This document shows, piece after piece, positions 28,389 through 36,989 of a DNA stretch of 64,000 nucleotides. Each line of letters starts with the position of its first letter. The stretch's first letter is position 1. Made by a program: the position numbers and the translations under genes. Source of the DNA: Geodermatophilus nigrescens (lineage in GTDB: Bacteria; Actinomycetota; Actinomycetes; Mycobacteriales; Geodermatophilaceae). Below the pieces are notes generated by a model that saw only the letters and a list, made by a program, of their open reading frames with translations, had not been told where the DNA came from and did not search any database. The DNA lies in assembly GCF_900129495.1 (NCBI RefSeq), contig NZ_FQVX01000003.1, forward strand, positions 992,001-1,056,000, written 5' to 3'.

Positions 28389-28405
28389 ACGTCCCGCGGG
28401 GACGT
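28389..28405 (+). terminator. Hairpin after the CPBP gene
   Basis: ACGTCCC / GGGACGT, 7 bp with a GCG loop, directly after the stop; no T-tract. Confidence 0.4.
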
Positions 28406-28409
28406 CGGG

Positions 28410-28415
28410 TATCGT
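28410..28415 (+). promoter_or_regulatory. -10 box before the tRNA genes
   Basis: TATCGT 34 nt upstream of the mature tRNA-Gln 5' end; no convincing -35. Confidence 0.35.
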
Positions 28416-28449
28416 TCTCCCCGGCGCCGCGAGGTGCCGGCCAAGACCT

Positions 28450-28521
28450 TGGGGTATGGGGTAATTGGCAGCCCGACGGATTCTGGCTCCGTTAGTCTAG
28501 GTTCGAGTCCTGGTACCCCAG
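28450..28521 (+). tRNA. tRNA-Gln (CTG anticodon)
   Basis: 72 nt. Acceptor stem TGGGGTA (28450-28456) pairs with TACCCCA (28514-28520), with discriminator G at 28521. Anticodon loop TTCTGGC gives CUG, and the T-loop GGTTCGAGTCC is standard. No CCA is encoded. Likely charged through GltX and GatCAB. Confidence 0.95.
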
Positions 28522-28571
28522 CGAGGAAGCACCACCTCCTCAGCACCACAGCACGACCAGCACCACCGCAC

Positions 28572-28644
28572 GGCCCCGTCGTCTAGCGGCCCAGGACGCC
28601 GCCCTCTCACGGCGGTAGCGAGGGTTCGAATCCCTTCGGGGCTA
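28572..28644 (+). tRNA. tRNA-Glu (CTC anticodon), copy 1
   Basis: 73 nt. Acceptor GGCCCCG pairs with CGGGGCT, with a terminal G-U. Anticodon stem CCGCC/GGCGG with loop CTCTCAC gives CUC. Discriminator A, no encoded CCA. It follows tRNA-Gln by 50 bp and is followed by a terminator. Confidence 0.95.
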
Positions 28645-28649
28645 CGCAC

Positions 28650-28683
28650 CGAGAGCCCCCGGTCCCCGGACCGGGGGCTCTCG
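28650..28683 (+). terminator. Terminator after tRNA-Glu copy 1
   Basis: 16-bp perfect arms (CGAGAGCCCCCGGTCC and its complement) around two bases, five bases after the tRNA. Confidence 0.75.
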
Positions 28684-28742
28684 CCGTTCCCGGGCCCCTG
28701 CCACGGGGCGGGCGCCGTGGTGTGGCAGAATCGTGCTCGTCC

Positions 28743-28815
28743 GGCCCCGTCGTCTAGCGGCCCAGGACGCCGCCCTCTCACGGCGGTAGCGAGGGTTCGA
28801 ATCCCTTCGGGGCTA
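28743..28815 (+). tRNA. tRNA-Glu (CTC anticodon), copy 2
   Basis: 73 nt, identical to copy 1 over its whole length. It has its own following terminator, and a CAGAAT hexamer about 12 nt upstream may be a -10 box, so it is probably a separate transcription unit made by duplication. Confidence 0.95.
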
Positions 28816-28820
28816 CACCA

Positions 28821-28858
28821 CAGCAGGGCCCCCGGCTCCCCGGCCGGGGGCCCTGCTG
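28821..28858 (+). terminator. Terminator after tRNA-Glu copy 2
   Basis: 16-bp perfect arms (CAGCAGGGCCCCCGGC and its complement), 6-nt loop. Its sequence differs from the first tRNA-Glu terminator. Confidence 0.75.
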
Positions 28859-28949
28859 CGTTCCCGGACCCCCCGAGTGGCCCATGATCGCCAGCGGACG
28901 TAGCGTTCCCGGGGCCCCTCCTCGGGCCGGGAACGGAGGCGCGGCAACG

Positions 28950-30041
28950 GTGAACCGGACGACTCGCCGGCTGGCGGACGGCCGGGAGATCCTCTACTTC
29001 GACGCCGACGGCAGCACCGCCGCCCACGACGCCGAGGACACCCGGGACCTCCCGCCGGTCAGCACCCGGTCGCAGCTGCGCCACGACGCGCTGCTCGGCG
29101 AGTGGGTCGTCGTCGCGGCGCACCGGCAGACGCGCACCTTCCTGCCGCCGGCCGACCAGTGCCCGCTGTGCCCCTCGCGGCCCGGCCGACCCAGCGAGGT
29201 GCCCGACAGCGACTACCAGGTCGTCGTCTTCGAGAACCGCTTCCCGTCGCTGGCCACCGGGGTCGACACCGACGTGCCGCCCACCGCCCCCGGCGCCCCG
29301 TTCGCCGAGCTGCGCCCCGGCTTCGGGCGCTGCGAGGTCGTGCTGTTCACCAGCGACCACGACCAGCACTTCGCCGGCCTCGGCCGCGACCGCGCCCGGC
29401 TGGTGGTCGACGTCTGGGCCGAGCGGACGGCGGAGCTGTCGGCGATCGACGGCGTCGAGCAGGTGTTCTGCTTCGAGAACTCGGGCGAGGAGATCGGGGT
29501 GACGCTCTCGCACCCCCACGGGCAGATCTACGCCTACCCGTTCGTGACCCCGCGCGTGGAGCGGGTGCTCGCCTCGGTGCGCCGGCACCGCGAGACCACC
29601 GGCGGCGACCTGTTCGCCGAGGTCGTCGAGGCCGAGCGCACCGGCCCGCGCGTGGTGGCCGCCAACGACTCCTGGGTCGCGTTCGTGCCCGCCGCGGCGC
29701 GGTGGCCCTACGAGGTGCAGCTGTTCCCGACCCGCCGGGTGCCCGACCTGCCGGCCCTCGACGACGCCCAGCGCGACGACCTGGCCGCGATCTACCTCGA
29801 CGTGCTCGGCCGGTTCGCGCACCGCTTCGACACCCCGATGCCCTACATCGCCTCCTGGAACCAGGCGCCGGTGCGGGAGGGCCGCGAGGACTGGTGGCTG
29901 CACCTGCAGCTGTTCTCGCTGCGCCGCGCGCCCGGCAAGCTCAAGTACCTGGCGGGCTCCGAGTCGGGCATGGGCGCGTTCATCACCGACACCAACCCCG
30001 AGGACGTCGCCGAGCAGCTGCGCGCGGTGGTCGTCCCGTGA
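28950..30041 (+). CDS. galT: Galactose-1-phosphate uridylyltransferase
   Basis: GalT swaps UMP between UDP-glucose and galactose-1-phosphate in the Leloir pathway. 363 residues from the GTG at 28950, which has GGAGG upstream; an ATG at 28884 lies too close to the tRNA terminator. The active-site His-Pro-His is in LSHPHGQIYAYP near residue 190. A zinc-binding CPLC motif lies near residue 73, and the C-terminal histidines of the second half (WWLHLQLFSLRR) are present. First gene of galT-galK-symporter-small membrane protein; it overlaps galK by 4 bp. Confidence 0.95.
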   Translation: MNRTTRRLADGREILYFDADGSTAAHDAEDTRDLPPVSTRSQLRHDALLGEWVVVAAHRQTRTFLPPADQCPLCPSRPGRPSEVPDSDYQVVVFENRFPSLATGVDTDVPPTAPGAPFAELRPGFGRCEVVLFTSDHDQHFAGLGRDRARLVVDVWAERTAELSAIDGVEQVFCFENSGEEIGVTLSHPHGQIYAYPFVTPRVERVLASVRRHRETTGGDLFAEVVEAERTGPRVVAANDSWVAFVPAAARWPYEVQLFPTRRVPDLPALDDAQRDDLAAIYLDVLGRFAHRFDTPMPYIASWNQAPVREGREDWWLHLQLFSLRRAPGKLKYLAGSESGMGAFITDTNPEDVAEQLRAVVVP

Positions 30042-31204
30042 GCGACGCACCGGCCGACGACGCGGCCGCGGCCGGCGCCGCCGCGGCGGCCTTCGCCGAG
30101 CGCTTCGGCGCCGCGCCCGAGGGCGTGTGGGCCGCGCCCGGCCGGGTGAACGTCATCGGCGAGCACACCGACTACAACGGCGGCTCGGTGCTCCCGGTCG
30201 CCCTGCCGCACACCGTCCGCGCCGCGGCCGCCCGCCGCGACGACGGCCGGCTGGTCCTCGTCTCCGCGCAGCACCCCGGCGAGGACGCCGACGTCGCGGT
30301 CGCCGACCTCACGCCCGGCACCCCCGGCGGCTGGGCCGGCTACCCGGCCGGGATCGTGGAGCAGGTGCGCGAGGCGGCCGCCGGCGGGCTGTCGCTGCTC
30401 GTCGACGGCGACGTGCCGGCCGGCGCGGGGCTGTCGTCGTCGGCGGCGCTGGAGTGCGCCGCGGCGCTCGCCGTGCGCGACCTGCTCGGCCTCGACTGGG
30501 GCCCCGACGACCTGGTCGATGTCGCCCGCCGGGCCGAGAACGACTTCGTCGGCGCCCCCACCGGCATCCTCGACCAGTCCGCCTCGGTGCTGTGCACCGC
30601 CGGGCACGCGCTGCACCTCGACACCCGTGACCGCTCCTGGGACCAGGTGCCGCTCGACCTCGAGGCCGCCGGGCTGGCGCTGCTCGTCGTCGACTCGGGC
30701 ACCACGCACAGCCACGCCGAGAGCGGCTACGGCGAGCGCCGGCGGCAGTGCGAGGAGGCCGCGCGCCGCCTCGGCGTCGAGTACCTGTGCGACCTGCCGG
30801 GCACCGACGCGCTGGCCGCCCTCGACGACGGCACCGACGAGGGCGCGGTGCTGCTGCGCCGGGCGCGGCACGTGGTCACCGAGGACGCCCGCGTGGCCGA
30901 GGTGGTCGACCTGCTGCGCGCCGGCGCCGACCCGCGGGAGACCGGCCCGGTGCTCACCGCCGGGCACGCCTCGCTGCGCGACGACTTCGAGGTGTCGGTG
31001 CCCGAGCTCGACGCCGTCGTCGAGGCCGCGCTGGCCGCCGGCGCGTACGGCGCCCGGATGGTCGGCGGCGGCTTCGGCGGCAGCGCCGTCGCCCTGGTCG
31101 ACGCCGGCGCCGTCGAGGCCGTGTCCGCCGCCGTCGCCGAGCGCGCCGGCGCCCCCCGTTCCTACGTCGTGGTCCCCGCAGCGGGGGCCCGGCGGCTGAG
31201 GTGA
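30038..31204 (+). CDS. galK: Galactokinase
   Basis: Phosphorylates galactose with ATP. 388 residues, a GHMP kinase. The galactokinase signature GRVNVIGEHTDYNGGSVLP is near residues 35-53, the ATP-binding loop DVPAGAGLSSSAALECAAAL near 127-146, and the third GHMP motif (ARMVGGGFGGSAVALV) near 340. The GTG start overlaps the galT stop (GTGA). The downstream symporter likely brings in the sugar. Confidence 0.96.
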   Translation: MSDAPADDAAAAGAAAAAFAERFGAAPEGVWAAPGRVNVIGEHTDYNGGSVLPVALPHTVRAAAARRDDGRLVLVSAQHPGEDADVAVADLTPGTPGGWAGYPAGIVEQVREAAAGGLSLLVDGDVPAGAGLSSSAALECAAALAVRDLLGLDWGPDDLVDVARRAENDFVGAPTGILDQSASVLCTAGHALHLDTRDRSWDQVPLDLEAAGLALLVVDSGTTHSHAESGYGERRRQCEEAARRLGVEYLCDLPGTDALAALDDGTDEGAVLLRRARHVVTEDARVAEVVDLLRAGADPRETGPVLTAGHASLRDDFEVSVPELDAVVEAALAAGAYGARMVGGGFGGSAVALVDAGAVEAVSAAVAERAGAPRSYVVVPAAGARRLR

Positions 31205-31227
31205 CGCACAACCGAGTGGAGGCCTGA

Positions 31228-32910
31228 GTGGGCGATCTGAGACTGGACGCCGGGTTCGTCGACTACCTGCTGGTGGCCGCCTACTTCGCCGTCGTGCTGC
31301 TGATCGGACTCGCCGCGCGGCGGCGGGTGTCCGACAGCCTGGACTTCTTCCTGTCCGGCCGGTCGCTGCCCGCGTGGGTGACCGGCCTGGCGTTCATCTC
31401 CGCCAACCTGGGCGCCGTCGAGATCGTCGGCATGTCGGCCAACGGCGCCCAGTACGGCATGAGCACCATGCACTACTTCTGGATCGGCGCGGTCCCGGCC
31501 ATGCTGTTCCTCGGCGTGGTGATGATGCCCTTCTACTACGGGTCGAAGGTCCGCAGCGTCCCCGAGTTCATGCGCCGCCGGTTCGGCACCGGCGCCCACC
31601 TGGTCAACGCGCTGAGCTTCGCCGTCGCCCAGATCCTCATCGCCGGCATCAACCTGTTCCTGCTGGCCACCATCGTCAACGCGCTGCTCGGCTGGCCGCT
31701 GTGGGTGTCGCTGATCGTGGCCGCGGCCGTGGTCCTCAGCTACATCACCCTCGGCGGGCTGTCGGCCGCGATCTACAACGAGGTCCTGCAGTTCTTCGTG
31801 ATCGTCGCGGCGCTGCTGCCGCTGACCCTCATCGGCCTGCACCGCGTCGGCGGCGTCGGCGGGCTCATCGACGAGGTCCGCGGCGCCGGCCGCGGCGAGG
31901 AGCTCACCTCGTGGCCGGCCACCGAGCTGTCGGGCATCGGCAGCCCGGTGCTGTCGGTCATCGGCATCGTCTTCGGCCTGGGCTTCGTGCTGTCCTTCGG
32001 CTACTGGACGACGAACTTCGTCGAGGTCCAGCGGGCCATGGCGACCAAGTCGATGTCCGCCGCGCGCAGCACGCCGATCATCGGCGCCTTCCCGAAGATG
32101 TTCATCCCGTTCATCGTGGTGATCCCGGGCGTCATCGCGACGGTCCTGGTCGACGACGTCGCCGCCGCGCGGGCCAGCGCCGACCCCGACTTCGACTACA
32201 ACAACGCGCTGCTCCTGCTGATCCGCGACACCCTGCCCAACGGCCTGCTCGGCGTCGCGCTCGCCGGCCTGCTCGCGGCGTTCATGGCCGGCATGGCGGC
32301 CAACATCTCCGCCTTCAACACCGTCTTCAGCTACGACCTGTGGCAGCAGTACGTGAAGAAGGACCGGCCCGACTCCTACTACCTGGCGGTGGGCCGCTGG
32401 GCGACCGTCGGCGCCACCGTGGTGGCGATCGGGACGGCGATCATCGCCTCGGGCTACAGCAACCTGATGGACTACCTGCAGACGCTGTTCGGCTTCTTCA
32501 ACGCCCCGCTGTTCGCCACGTTCATCCTCGGCATGTTCTGGAAGCGGATGACGCCGACCGCGGGCTGGATGGGCCTGGTGTCGGGCACGCTGGCCGCGGT
32601 CGCGGTGGCGTTCCTCAGCGAGGACGCCTTCGGGGCGGCGTCGCTGGGCGTGCTGCCGCTGGGCGGCCAGGGCGCGAGCTTCGTCGCGGCGAGCGCGGCG
32701 TTCGTCGTCGACATCGTCGTGAGCATCGCGGTCAGCATGGTCACCGCCCCCAAGCCGGTCGCCCAGCTCGCCGGGCTCGTCTACTCGGAGACGCCCAAGG
32801 AGCAGCGCACCGACCCCGACGCCCACCGGCTGCCCTGGTACCAGTCGCCGACCAAGCTGGCCGGCATCGCGCTGGTCATGGTCATCGTCCTCAACGTGAT
32901 CTTCCGCTGA
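31228..32910 (+). CDS. Sodium:solute symporter (SSS family, galactose/glucose type)
   Basis: 560-residue inner-membrane transporter with about 14 hydrophobic segments. The SSS core is recognisable: FFLSGRSLPAWVTGLAFISANLGAVE, VPEFMRRRFG, YITLGGLSAAIYNEVLQFF and GYWTTNFVEVQRAMATKS. Its place directly after galT and galK makes galactose the likely substrate, driven by sodium; this is inferred from context. GTG start at 31228 with GGAGG 7 nt before. The gene after it encodes a two-helix protein that may be its partner. Confidence 0.9.
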   Translation: MGDLRLDAGFVDYLLVAAYFAVVLLIGLAARRRVSDSLDFFLSGRSLPAWVTGLAFISANLGAVEIVGMSANGAQYGMSTMHYFWIGAVPAMLFLGVVMMPFYYGSKVRSVPEFMRRRFGTGAHLVNALSFAVAQILIAGINLFLLATIVNALLGWPLWVSLIVAAAVVLSYITLGGLSAAIYNEVLQFFVIVAALLPLTLIGLHRVGGVGGLIDEVRGAGRGEELTSWPATELSGIGSPVLSVIGIVFGLGFVLSFGYWTTNFVEVQRAMATKSMSAARSTPIIGAFPKMFIPFIVVIPGVIATVLVDDVAAARASADPDFDYNNALLLLIRDTLPNGLLGVALAGLLAAFMAGMAANISAFNTVFSYDLWQQYVKKDRPDSYYLAVGRWATVGATVVAIGTAIIASGYSNLMDYLQTLFGFFNAPLFATFILGMFWKRMTPTAGWMGLVSGTLAAVAVAFLSEDAFGAASLGVLPLGGQGASFVAASAAFVVDIVVSIAVSMVTAPKPVAQLAGLVYSETPKEQRTDPDAHRLPWYQSPTKLAGIALVMVIVLNVIFR

Positions 32911-32923
32911 CAGGAGTGCGGTC

Positions 32924-33232
32924 ATGAGCAGCAGCACCACCCGCGCCGGCGGGTCGAAGCACTCGGCGGGCGCGTTCGACGTCCGCAACGTCATCGCGGC
33001 GCTGATCGGGTTCTACGGCGTCGTGCTGGTCCTCATGGGGCTGTTCGGCAACACCCCGGCCGAGCAGGAGAAGACCGGCGACACCAACGCCAACCTCTGG
33101 GCCGGCATCGCGATGCTGGTGTTCGCCCTGGTCTTCCTGCTGTGGTCGCGGCTGCGGCCGGTCGTCGTCGAGGAGCCGGCCGGCCGGCAGGACCCCGAGG
33201 ACGACGGCAGCGGCCGGACCGCGGCGCACTAG
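32924..33232 (+). CDS. Small two-helix membrane protein paired with the symporter
   Basis: 102 residues with two hydrophobic segments (about 22-43 and 58-76) joined by a short loop (GNTPAEQEKTGDTNANLWAG), and a charged C-terminal tail. It starts 13 bp after the symporter with its own GGAG site. Small proteins with this layout often accompany SSS transporters in actinobacteria; an accessory or stabilising role is inference. No other function is recognised. Confidence 0.7.
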   Translation: MSSSTTRAGGSKHSAGAFDVRNVIAALIGFYGVVLVLMGLFGNTPAEQEKTGDTNANLWAGIAMLVFALVFLLWSRLRPVVVEEPAGRQDPEDDGSGRTAAH

Positions 33233-33250
33233 CCGGGTCCGGCCCGCCGG

Positions 33251-33952
33251 TCAGCTCGCGGCGCGGGCGATGGCGGCGGCCGTCTCCAGGACCGCGCCGA
33301 CCACCTCGGGGCTCGGCCGGCGGCCGAGCCGCTCGACCGGCCCGGAGATCGAGACCGCGCCCAGGACGGCGCCCGCGGGGTCGCGCACCGGCGCGGACAG
33401 GGAGGCGACGCCGGCCTCGCGCTCGGCCACGCTGTGCGCCCACCCGCGCCGGCGGACGTCGAGCAGCGTGCGGGCGGTGAAGCTCGCGCTCGGCAGCAGC
33501 GGGGTGACCTCCTCGGCGGGCGCGAACGCGAGCAGCGCGTGCGCCGCCGAGCCCGCCGTCATGGGCAGCCGGGCGCCCACCGGGACGGTGTCGCGCAGGC
33601 CCGAGGTGCGCTCGGCGGCGGCGACGCAGACGCGCGAGCCGCCCTCGCGGACGTAGAACTGCGCGCTCTCGCCGCTCGCGTCGCGCAGGGCGACGAGGTG
33701 CCGGCCGGCCACCTGGGCGAGGTCGACGCTGCCGTGGCTGAGCTCGGCCAGCGCCGGGCCGGGCGCCCAGGCGCCCGCCGGCGTGCGGCGCAGCAGGCGG
33801 TGGCCCTCCAGGGCGACGGCCAGCCGGTGCGCGGTGGCGCGGGGGAGCGCGGCGCGCTCCACGAGGTCGGCGAGGGTGGCCGGCTCGTGCGCCACGGCGC
33901 GGAGGATGGCCACTGCTTTGTCCAGCACGGCGACGGGGTTAGGCTGTCCCAC
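33251..33952 (-). CDS. IclR-family regulator divergent from leuCD (LtbR/NdgR-like)
   Basis: 233 residues: an N-terminal winged helix-turn-helix ([46 protein letters not shown] summarised; recognition part [12 protein letters not shown]) and a C-terminal IclR effector domain. In Corynebacterium (LtbR) and Streptomyces (NdgR) a regulator of this family sits divergent to leuCD and controls leucine and branched-chain genes, so the same role is likely here. Its GTG start lies inside one GTCCCAC/GTGGGAC half-site, which suggests autoregulation. It faces away from leuC across a 58-bp gap. Confidence 0.88.
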   Translation of the reverse strand: MGQPNPVAVLDKAVAILRAVAHEPATLADLVERAALPRATAHRLAVALEGHRLLRRTPAGAWAPGPALAELSHGSVDLAQVAGRHLVALRDASGESAQFYVREGGSRVCVAAAERTSGLRDTVPVGARLPMTAGSAAHALLAFAPAEEVTPLLPSASFTARTLLDVRRRGWAHSVAEREAGVASLSAPVRDPAGAVLGAVSISGPVERLGRRPSPEVVGAVLETAAAIARAAS

Positions 33953-33999
33953 ACAGCGATACTCTCATCCCACGCAATGGGATGCGCGCTCGGTGGGAC
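33946..33999. promoter_or_regulatory. Nested operator region between iclR and leuC
   Basis: The inner perfect palindrome CATCCCA-CGCAA-TGGGATG (33966-33984) starts one base after a TACTCT -10 box (33960-33965) for leuC. Outer heptamers GTCCCAC (33946-33952) and GTGGGAC (33993-33999) flank it. They equal the arms of the palindrome before ilvB. Confidence 0.65.
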
Positions 34000-34010
34000 C
34001 TGGAGGGAAC

Positions 34011-35423
34011 GTGCCGAAGACCCTGGCGGAGAAGGTCTACGACGCCCACGTGGTGCGCAGCACCGCGGGCGAGCCGGACCTGCTCTACATCGACCTGCAC
34101 CTCGTGCACGAGGTCACCAGCCCCCAGGCGTTCGACGGCCTGCGCGCGGCCGGCCGCCCGGTGCGCCGGCCCGACCTCACCATGGCCACCGAGGACCACA
34201 ACGTCCCGACGCTCGACGTCCTCGCCCCGATCGCCGACCCGGTGAGCCGGGCGCAGGTCGAGGCGCTGCGCCGCAACGCCGCCGAGTTCGGCATCCGGCT
34301 GGCCCCGATGGGCGACCGCGACCAGGGCATCGTGCACGTCATCGGCCCGCAGCTGGGTCTCACCCAGCCCGGCCTGACGATCGTCTGCGGCGACAGCCAC
34401 ACCTCCACCCACGGCGCCTTCGGCGCGCTGGCCTTCGGCATCGGCACCAGCGAGGTCGAGCACGTGCTGGCCACCCAGACGCTGCCGCAGTACCGGCCGA
34501 AGCAGATGGCGGTCACCGTCGAGGGCGAGCTGCCCGAGGGCGTCTCGGCGAAGGACGTGATCCTCGCCGTCATCGCGCGGATCGGCACCAACGGCGCCGC
34601 CGGGCACGTCATCGAGTACCGCGGCAGCGCCATCCGGGCGCTGTCGATGGAGGCCCGCATGACGATCTGCAACATGTCGATCGAGGCCGGCGCCCGCGCC
34701 GGGATGATCGCCCCCGACGAGACGACCTTCGCCTACCTGCAGGGCCGCCCGCACGCCCCGCAGGGCGCCGACTGGGACGCCGCCGTCGGGTACTGGCGGA
34801 CGCTGCACACCGACGAGGGCGCCGCCTTCGACACCGAGGTCGTCCTCGACGCCGCCGAGCTCGCGCCGTTCGTCACCTGGGGCACCAACCCCGGCCAGGG
34901 CCTGCCGATCACCGGGCGGGTGCCCGACCCGGCCGACCTCGCCGACGACAACGAGCGGCGCGCCGCCGAGCAGGCGCTGGCCTACATGGGCCTGACCCCG
35001 GGCACGCCGCTGCGCGAGATCGAGGTGGACACCGTCTTCCTCGGCTCGTGCACCAACGGCCGCATCGAGGACCTGCGCACCGCCGCCGAGCTGCTGCGCG
35101 GCAAGCGGATCGACGCGAACACCCGGATGCTCGTCGTCCCCGGGTCGATCGGCGTCAAGCAGCAGGCCGAGGCCGAGGGCCTGGACCGGGTGTTCACCGA
35201 GGCCGGCGCCGAGTGGCGGGGCGCCGGGTGCTCGATGTGCCTGGGCATGAACCCCGACCAGCTGAAGCCGGGGGAGCGGTCGGCGTCGACCAGCAACCGC
35301 AACTTCCAGGGCCGGCAGGGCAAGGGCGGGCGCACCCACCTGGTGTCGCCGTCCGTGGCCGCCGCGACCGCGCTCACCGGGCGGCTGACCGCCCCCGCCG
35401 ACCTCGAGATGGCTGGAGTCTGA
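34011..35423 (+). CDS. leuC: 3-isopropylmalate dehydratase large subunit
   Basis: LeuCD isomerises 2- to 3-isopropylmalate, and citramalate to methylmalate in the CimA route. 470 residues from the GTG at 34011 ([14 protein letters not shown]), which follows GGAGGG. Aconitase-family features: the [20 protein letters not shown] segment, and the three [4Fe-4S] cysteines in GSCTNG near residue 346 and [10 protein letters not shown] near 405. The open frame extends upstream through antisense of iclR and was trimmed. leuD follows after 5 bp. Confidence 0.97.
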   Translation: MPKTLAEKVYDAHVVRSTAGEPDLLYIDLHLVHEVTSPQAFDGLRAAGRPVRRPDLTMATEDHNVPTLDVLAPIADPVSRAQVEALRRNAAEFGIRLAPMGDRDQGIVHVIGPQLGLTQPGLTIVCGDSHTSTHGAFGALAFGIGTSEVEHVLATQTLPQYRPKQMAVTVEGELPEGVSAKDVILAVIARIGTNGAAGHVIEYRGSAIRALSMEARMTICNMSIEAGARAGMIAPDETTFAYLQGRPHAPQGADWDAAVGYWRTLHTDEGAAFDTEVVLDAAELAPFVTWGTNPGQGLPITGRVPDPADLADDNERRAAEQALAYMGLTPGTPLREIEVDTVFLGSCTNGRIEDLRTAAELLRGKRIDANTRMLVVPGSIGVKQQAEAEGLDRVFTEAGAEWRGAGCSMCLGMNPDQLKPGERSASTSNRNFQGRQGKGGRTHLVSPSVAAATALTGRLTAPADLEMAGV

Positions 35424-35428
35424 GTCCG

Positions 35429-36037
35429 ATGCAGCCCTTCACCACGCACACCGGCACGGCGGCCCCGCTGCGGCGCAGCGCCGTCGACACCGACCAGATC
35501 ATCCCGGCCGAGTACCTCAAGCGGATCACCCGCACCGGCTTCGAGGACGGCCTGTTCGTCGCCTGGCGCACCAACGAGCCCGACTTCGTGCTCAACCAGC
35601 CGCAGTACGCCGACGCGACGGTCCTGGTCGCCGGCCCGGACTTCGGCACCGGCTCCTCCCGCGAGCACGCCTGCTGGGCGCTGCTCGACGGCGGCTTCCG
35701 CGTGGTCATCAGCTCGCGGTTCGCCGACATCTTCAAGAACAACTCGACCAAGTCGGGGCTGCTCACCGTCGTCCTGCCGCAGGCCGACGTCGAGGCGCTG
35801 TGGCAGGCCGTCGAGGCCGACCCGGCCACCCCGGTGACGGTCGACCTGGGGGCGCGGACGGTCTCCTACGGCGACACCACCGTGCCGTTCGAGGTCGACG
35901 AGTACACCCGCTGGCGGCTGCTGGAGGGCCTCGACGACGTCGGGCTCACCGAGCGGCACCTCGGCGACATCGAGGCCTTCGAGGACCGCCGCCCCGCGTG
36001 GCTGCCGAAGGCGCTCCCGGCGCTCCCGGCCGGGTGA
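35429..36037 (+). CDS. leuD: 3-isopropylmalate dehydratase small subunit
   Basis: Swivel-domain partner of LeuC. 202 residues: [23 protein letters not shown] near 20-42, [22 protein letters not shown] near 70-91, and [19 protein letters not shown] near 95-113. The ATG at 35429 lies 5 bp after the leuC stop. No hupB-like gene follows, unlike in mycobacteria; instead the convergent mutT1 gene ends 22 bp away. Confidence 0.97.
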   Translation: MQPFTTHTGTAAPLRRSAVDTDQIIPAEYLKRITRTGFEDGLFVAWRTNEPDFVLNQPQYADATVLVAGPDFGTGSSREHACWALLDGGFRVVISSRFADIFKNNSTKSGLLTVVLPQADVEALWQAVEADPATPVTVDLGARTVSYGDTTVPFEVDEYTRWRLLEGLDDVGLTERHLGDIEAFEDRRPAWLPKALPALPAG

Positions 36038-36052
36038 CGTCCCCGGCGCCGG

Positions 36053-36072
36053 CGCCCCCTCAGCGGGGGGCG
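36053..36072. terminator. Hairpin between leuD and convergent mutT1
   Basis: CGCCCCC / GGGGGCG, 7 bp with a 6-nt loop that holds part of the mutT1 stop region. Weak candidate for a shared terminator. Confidence 0.35.
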
Positions 36073-36989
36073 TCGGCGTCCGGGTCGAACTCGCGGTAGT
36101 AGTCGGCGAGCAGCGCGCCCGGGCGCCCGCCGAGCGCCCACACGCTGCCCTTGGCCGCGGGCGGGTGCAGGCGGGTGCCCTCGAAGCGCACCCCGAGGCT
36201 CATGAGCACCGACGGGATCGCCCCGCCCTGGCTGCACACCACCCGCACCCCGGGCTCGGGCGACGGCGCGAGCATCGCCTCGACGGCGTCGAGCCCGGCC
36301 CGCGGGTCGGCGGCGTACTCCTCCTCGCCGAGGGCGTGCAGCGTGTGCAGCTCCAGCCCGGTCGCGGCGGCCAGCGGCTCCAGCGTCTGCCGGCAGCGCA
36401 CCCGGTCGGCGGTGTGCAGCTCCCGCGGCCCGAACAGCGGCAGCACCGCGGCGAGCTGCGCGGCCTGCCGGCGGCCCTGGCTCTCCAGCGGCCGCTCCTC
36501 GTCGGGGCCGTCCCAGTCGCGGCGGCTGCCGGCCTTGGCGTGGCGCACCAGCAGCAGCGACGGCGCCCGCGGGACGTCCTCGCGCGCGAGGTCCGCCAGC
36601 ACGGCGCGGTCGTGCGCGTGGGTGACCAGCCGGGAGGCGTCGTCGACCGGCAGCCAGCGCAGCTCGTCGACCTCGTCGTTGGGCGTGAACTCCTCCCCGC
36701 CCACGGCCCGCATGAGCCAGTAGTCGACGTGCTTGGGGCCGGCGGCGACCTCGTAGTGCGTGCGCACGCTGCGCCGCCCGGCCACCACCTGCAGCCCGGT
36801 CTCCTCGCAGACCTCCCGGACGGCGGCGGTCAGCGCGTTCTCGCCGGCGTCGAGCTTGCCCTTGGGCAGCGACCAGTCGTCGTAGCGCGGCCGGTGGACG
36901 ACGACGGTCTCGATGCCGCCGCCGTCGGCCGGGCGCCAGACCACGCCGCCGGCCGCCGCGACGACCGCGCGGGTGCGCTCAGCCGGCAT
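36060..36989 (-). CDS. mutT1: MutT1-like NUDIX hydrolase fused to a histidine phosphatase domain
   Basis: 309 residues. The N-terminal Nudix domain has a complete Nudix box ([20 protein letters not shown], residues 44-63, continuing TGL). The C-terminal half is a phosphoglycerate-mutase-like domain with the RHG-type catalytic His ([10 protein letters not shown], His150). This two-domain form matches mycobacterial MutT1, which removes oxidised guanine nucleotides; diadenosine polyphosphates are another reported substrate type. The ATG lies inside the 3' end of ppk1 (11-bp overlap), the same pairing as in mycobacteria. Usually 300-320 residues, so full length. Confidence 0.9.
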   Translation of the reverse strand: MPAERTRAVVAAAGGVVWRPADGGGIETVVVHRPRYDDWSLPKGKLDAGENALTAAVREVCEETGLQVVAGRRSVRTHYEVAAGPKHVDYWLMRAVGGEEFTPNDEVDELRWLPVDDASRLVTHAHDRAVLADLAREDVPRAPSLLLVRHAKAGSRRDWDGPDEERPLESQGRRQAAQLAAVLPLFGPRELHTADRVRCRQTLEPLAAATGLELHTLHALGEEEYAADPRAGLDAVEAMLAPSPEPGVRVVCSQGGAIPSVLMSLGVRFEGTRLHPPAAKGSVWALGGRPGALLADYYREFDPDADAPR

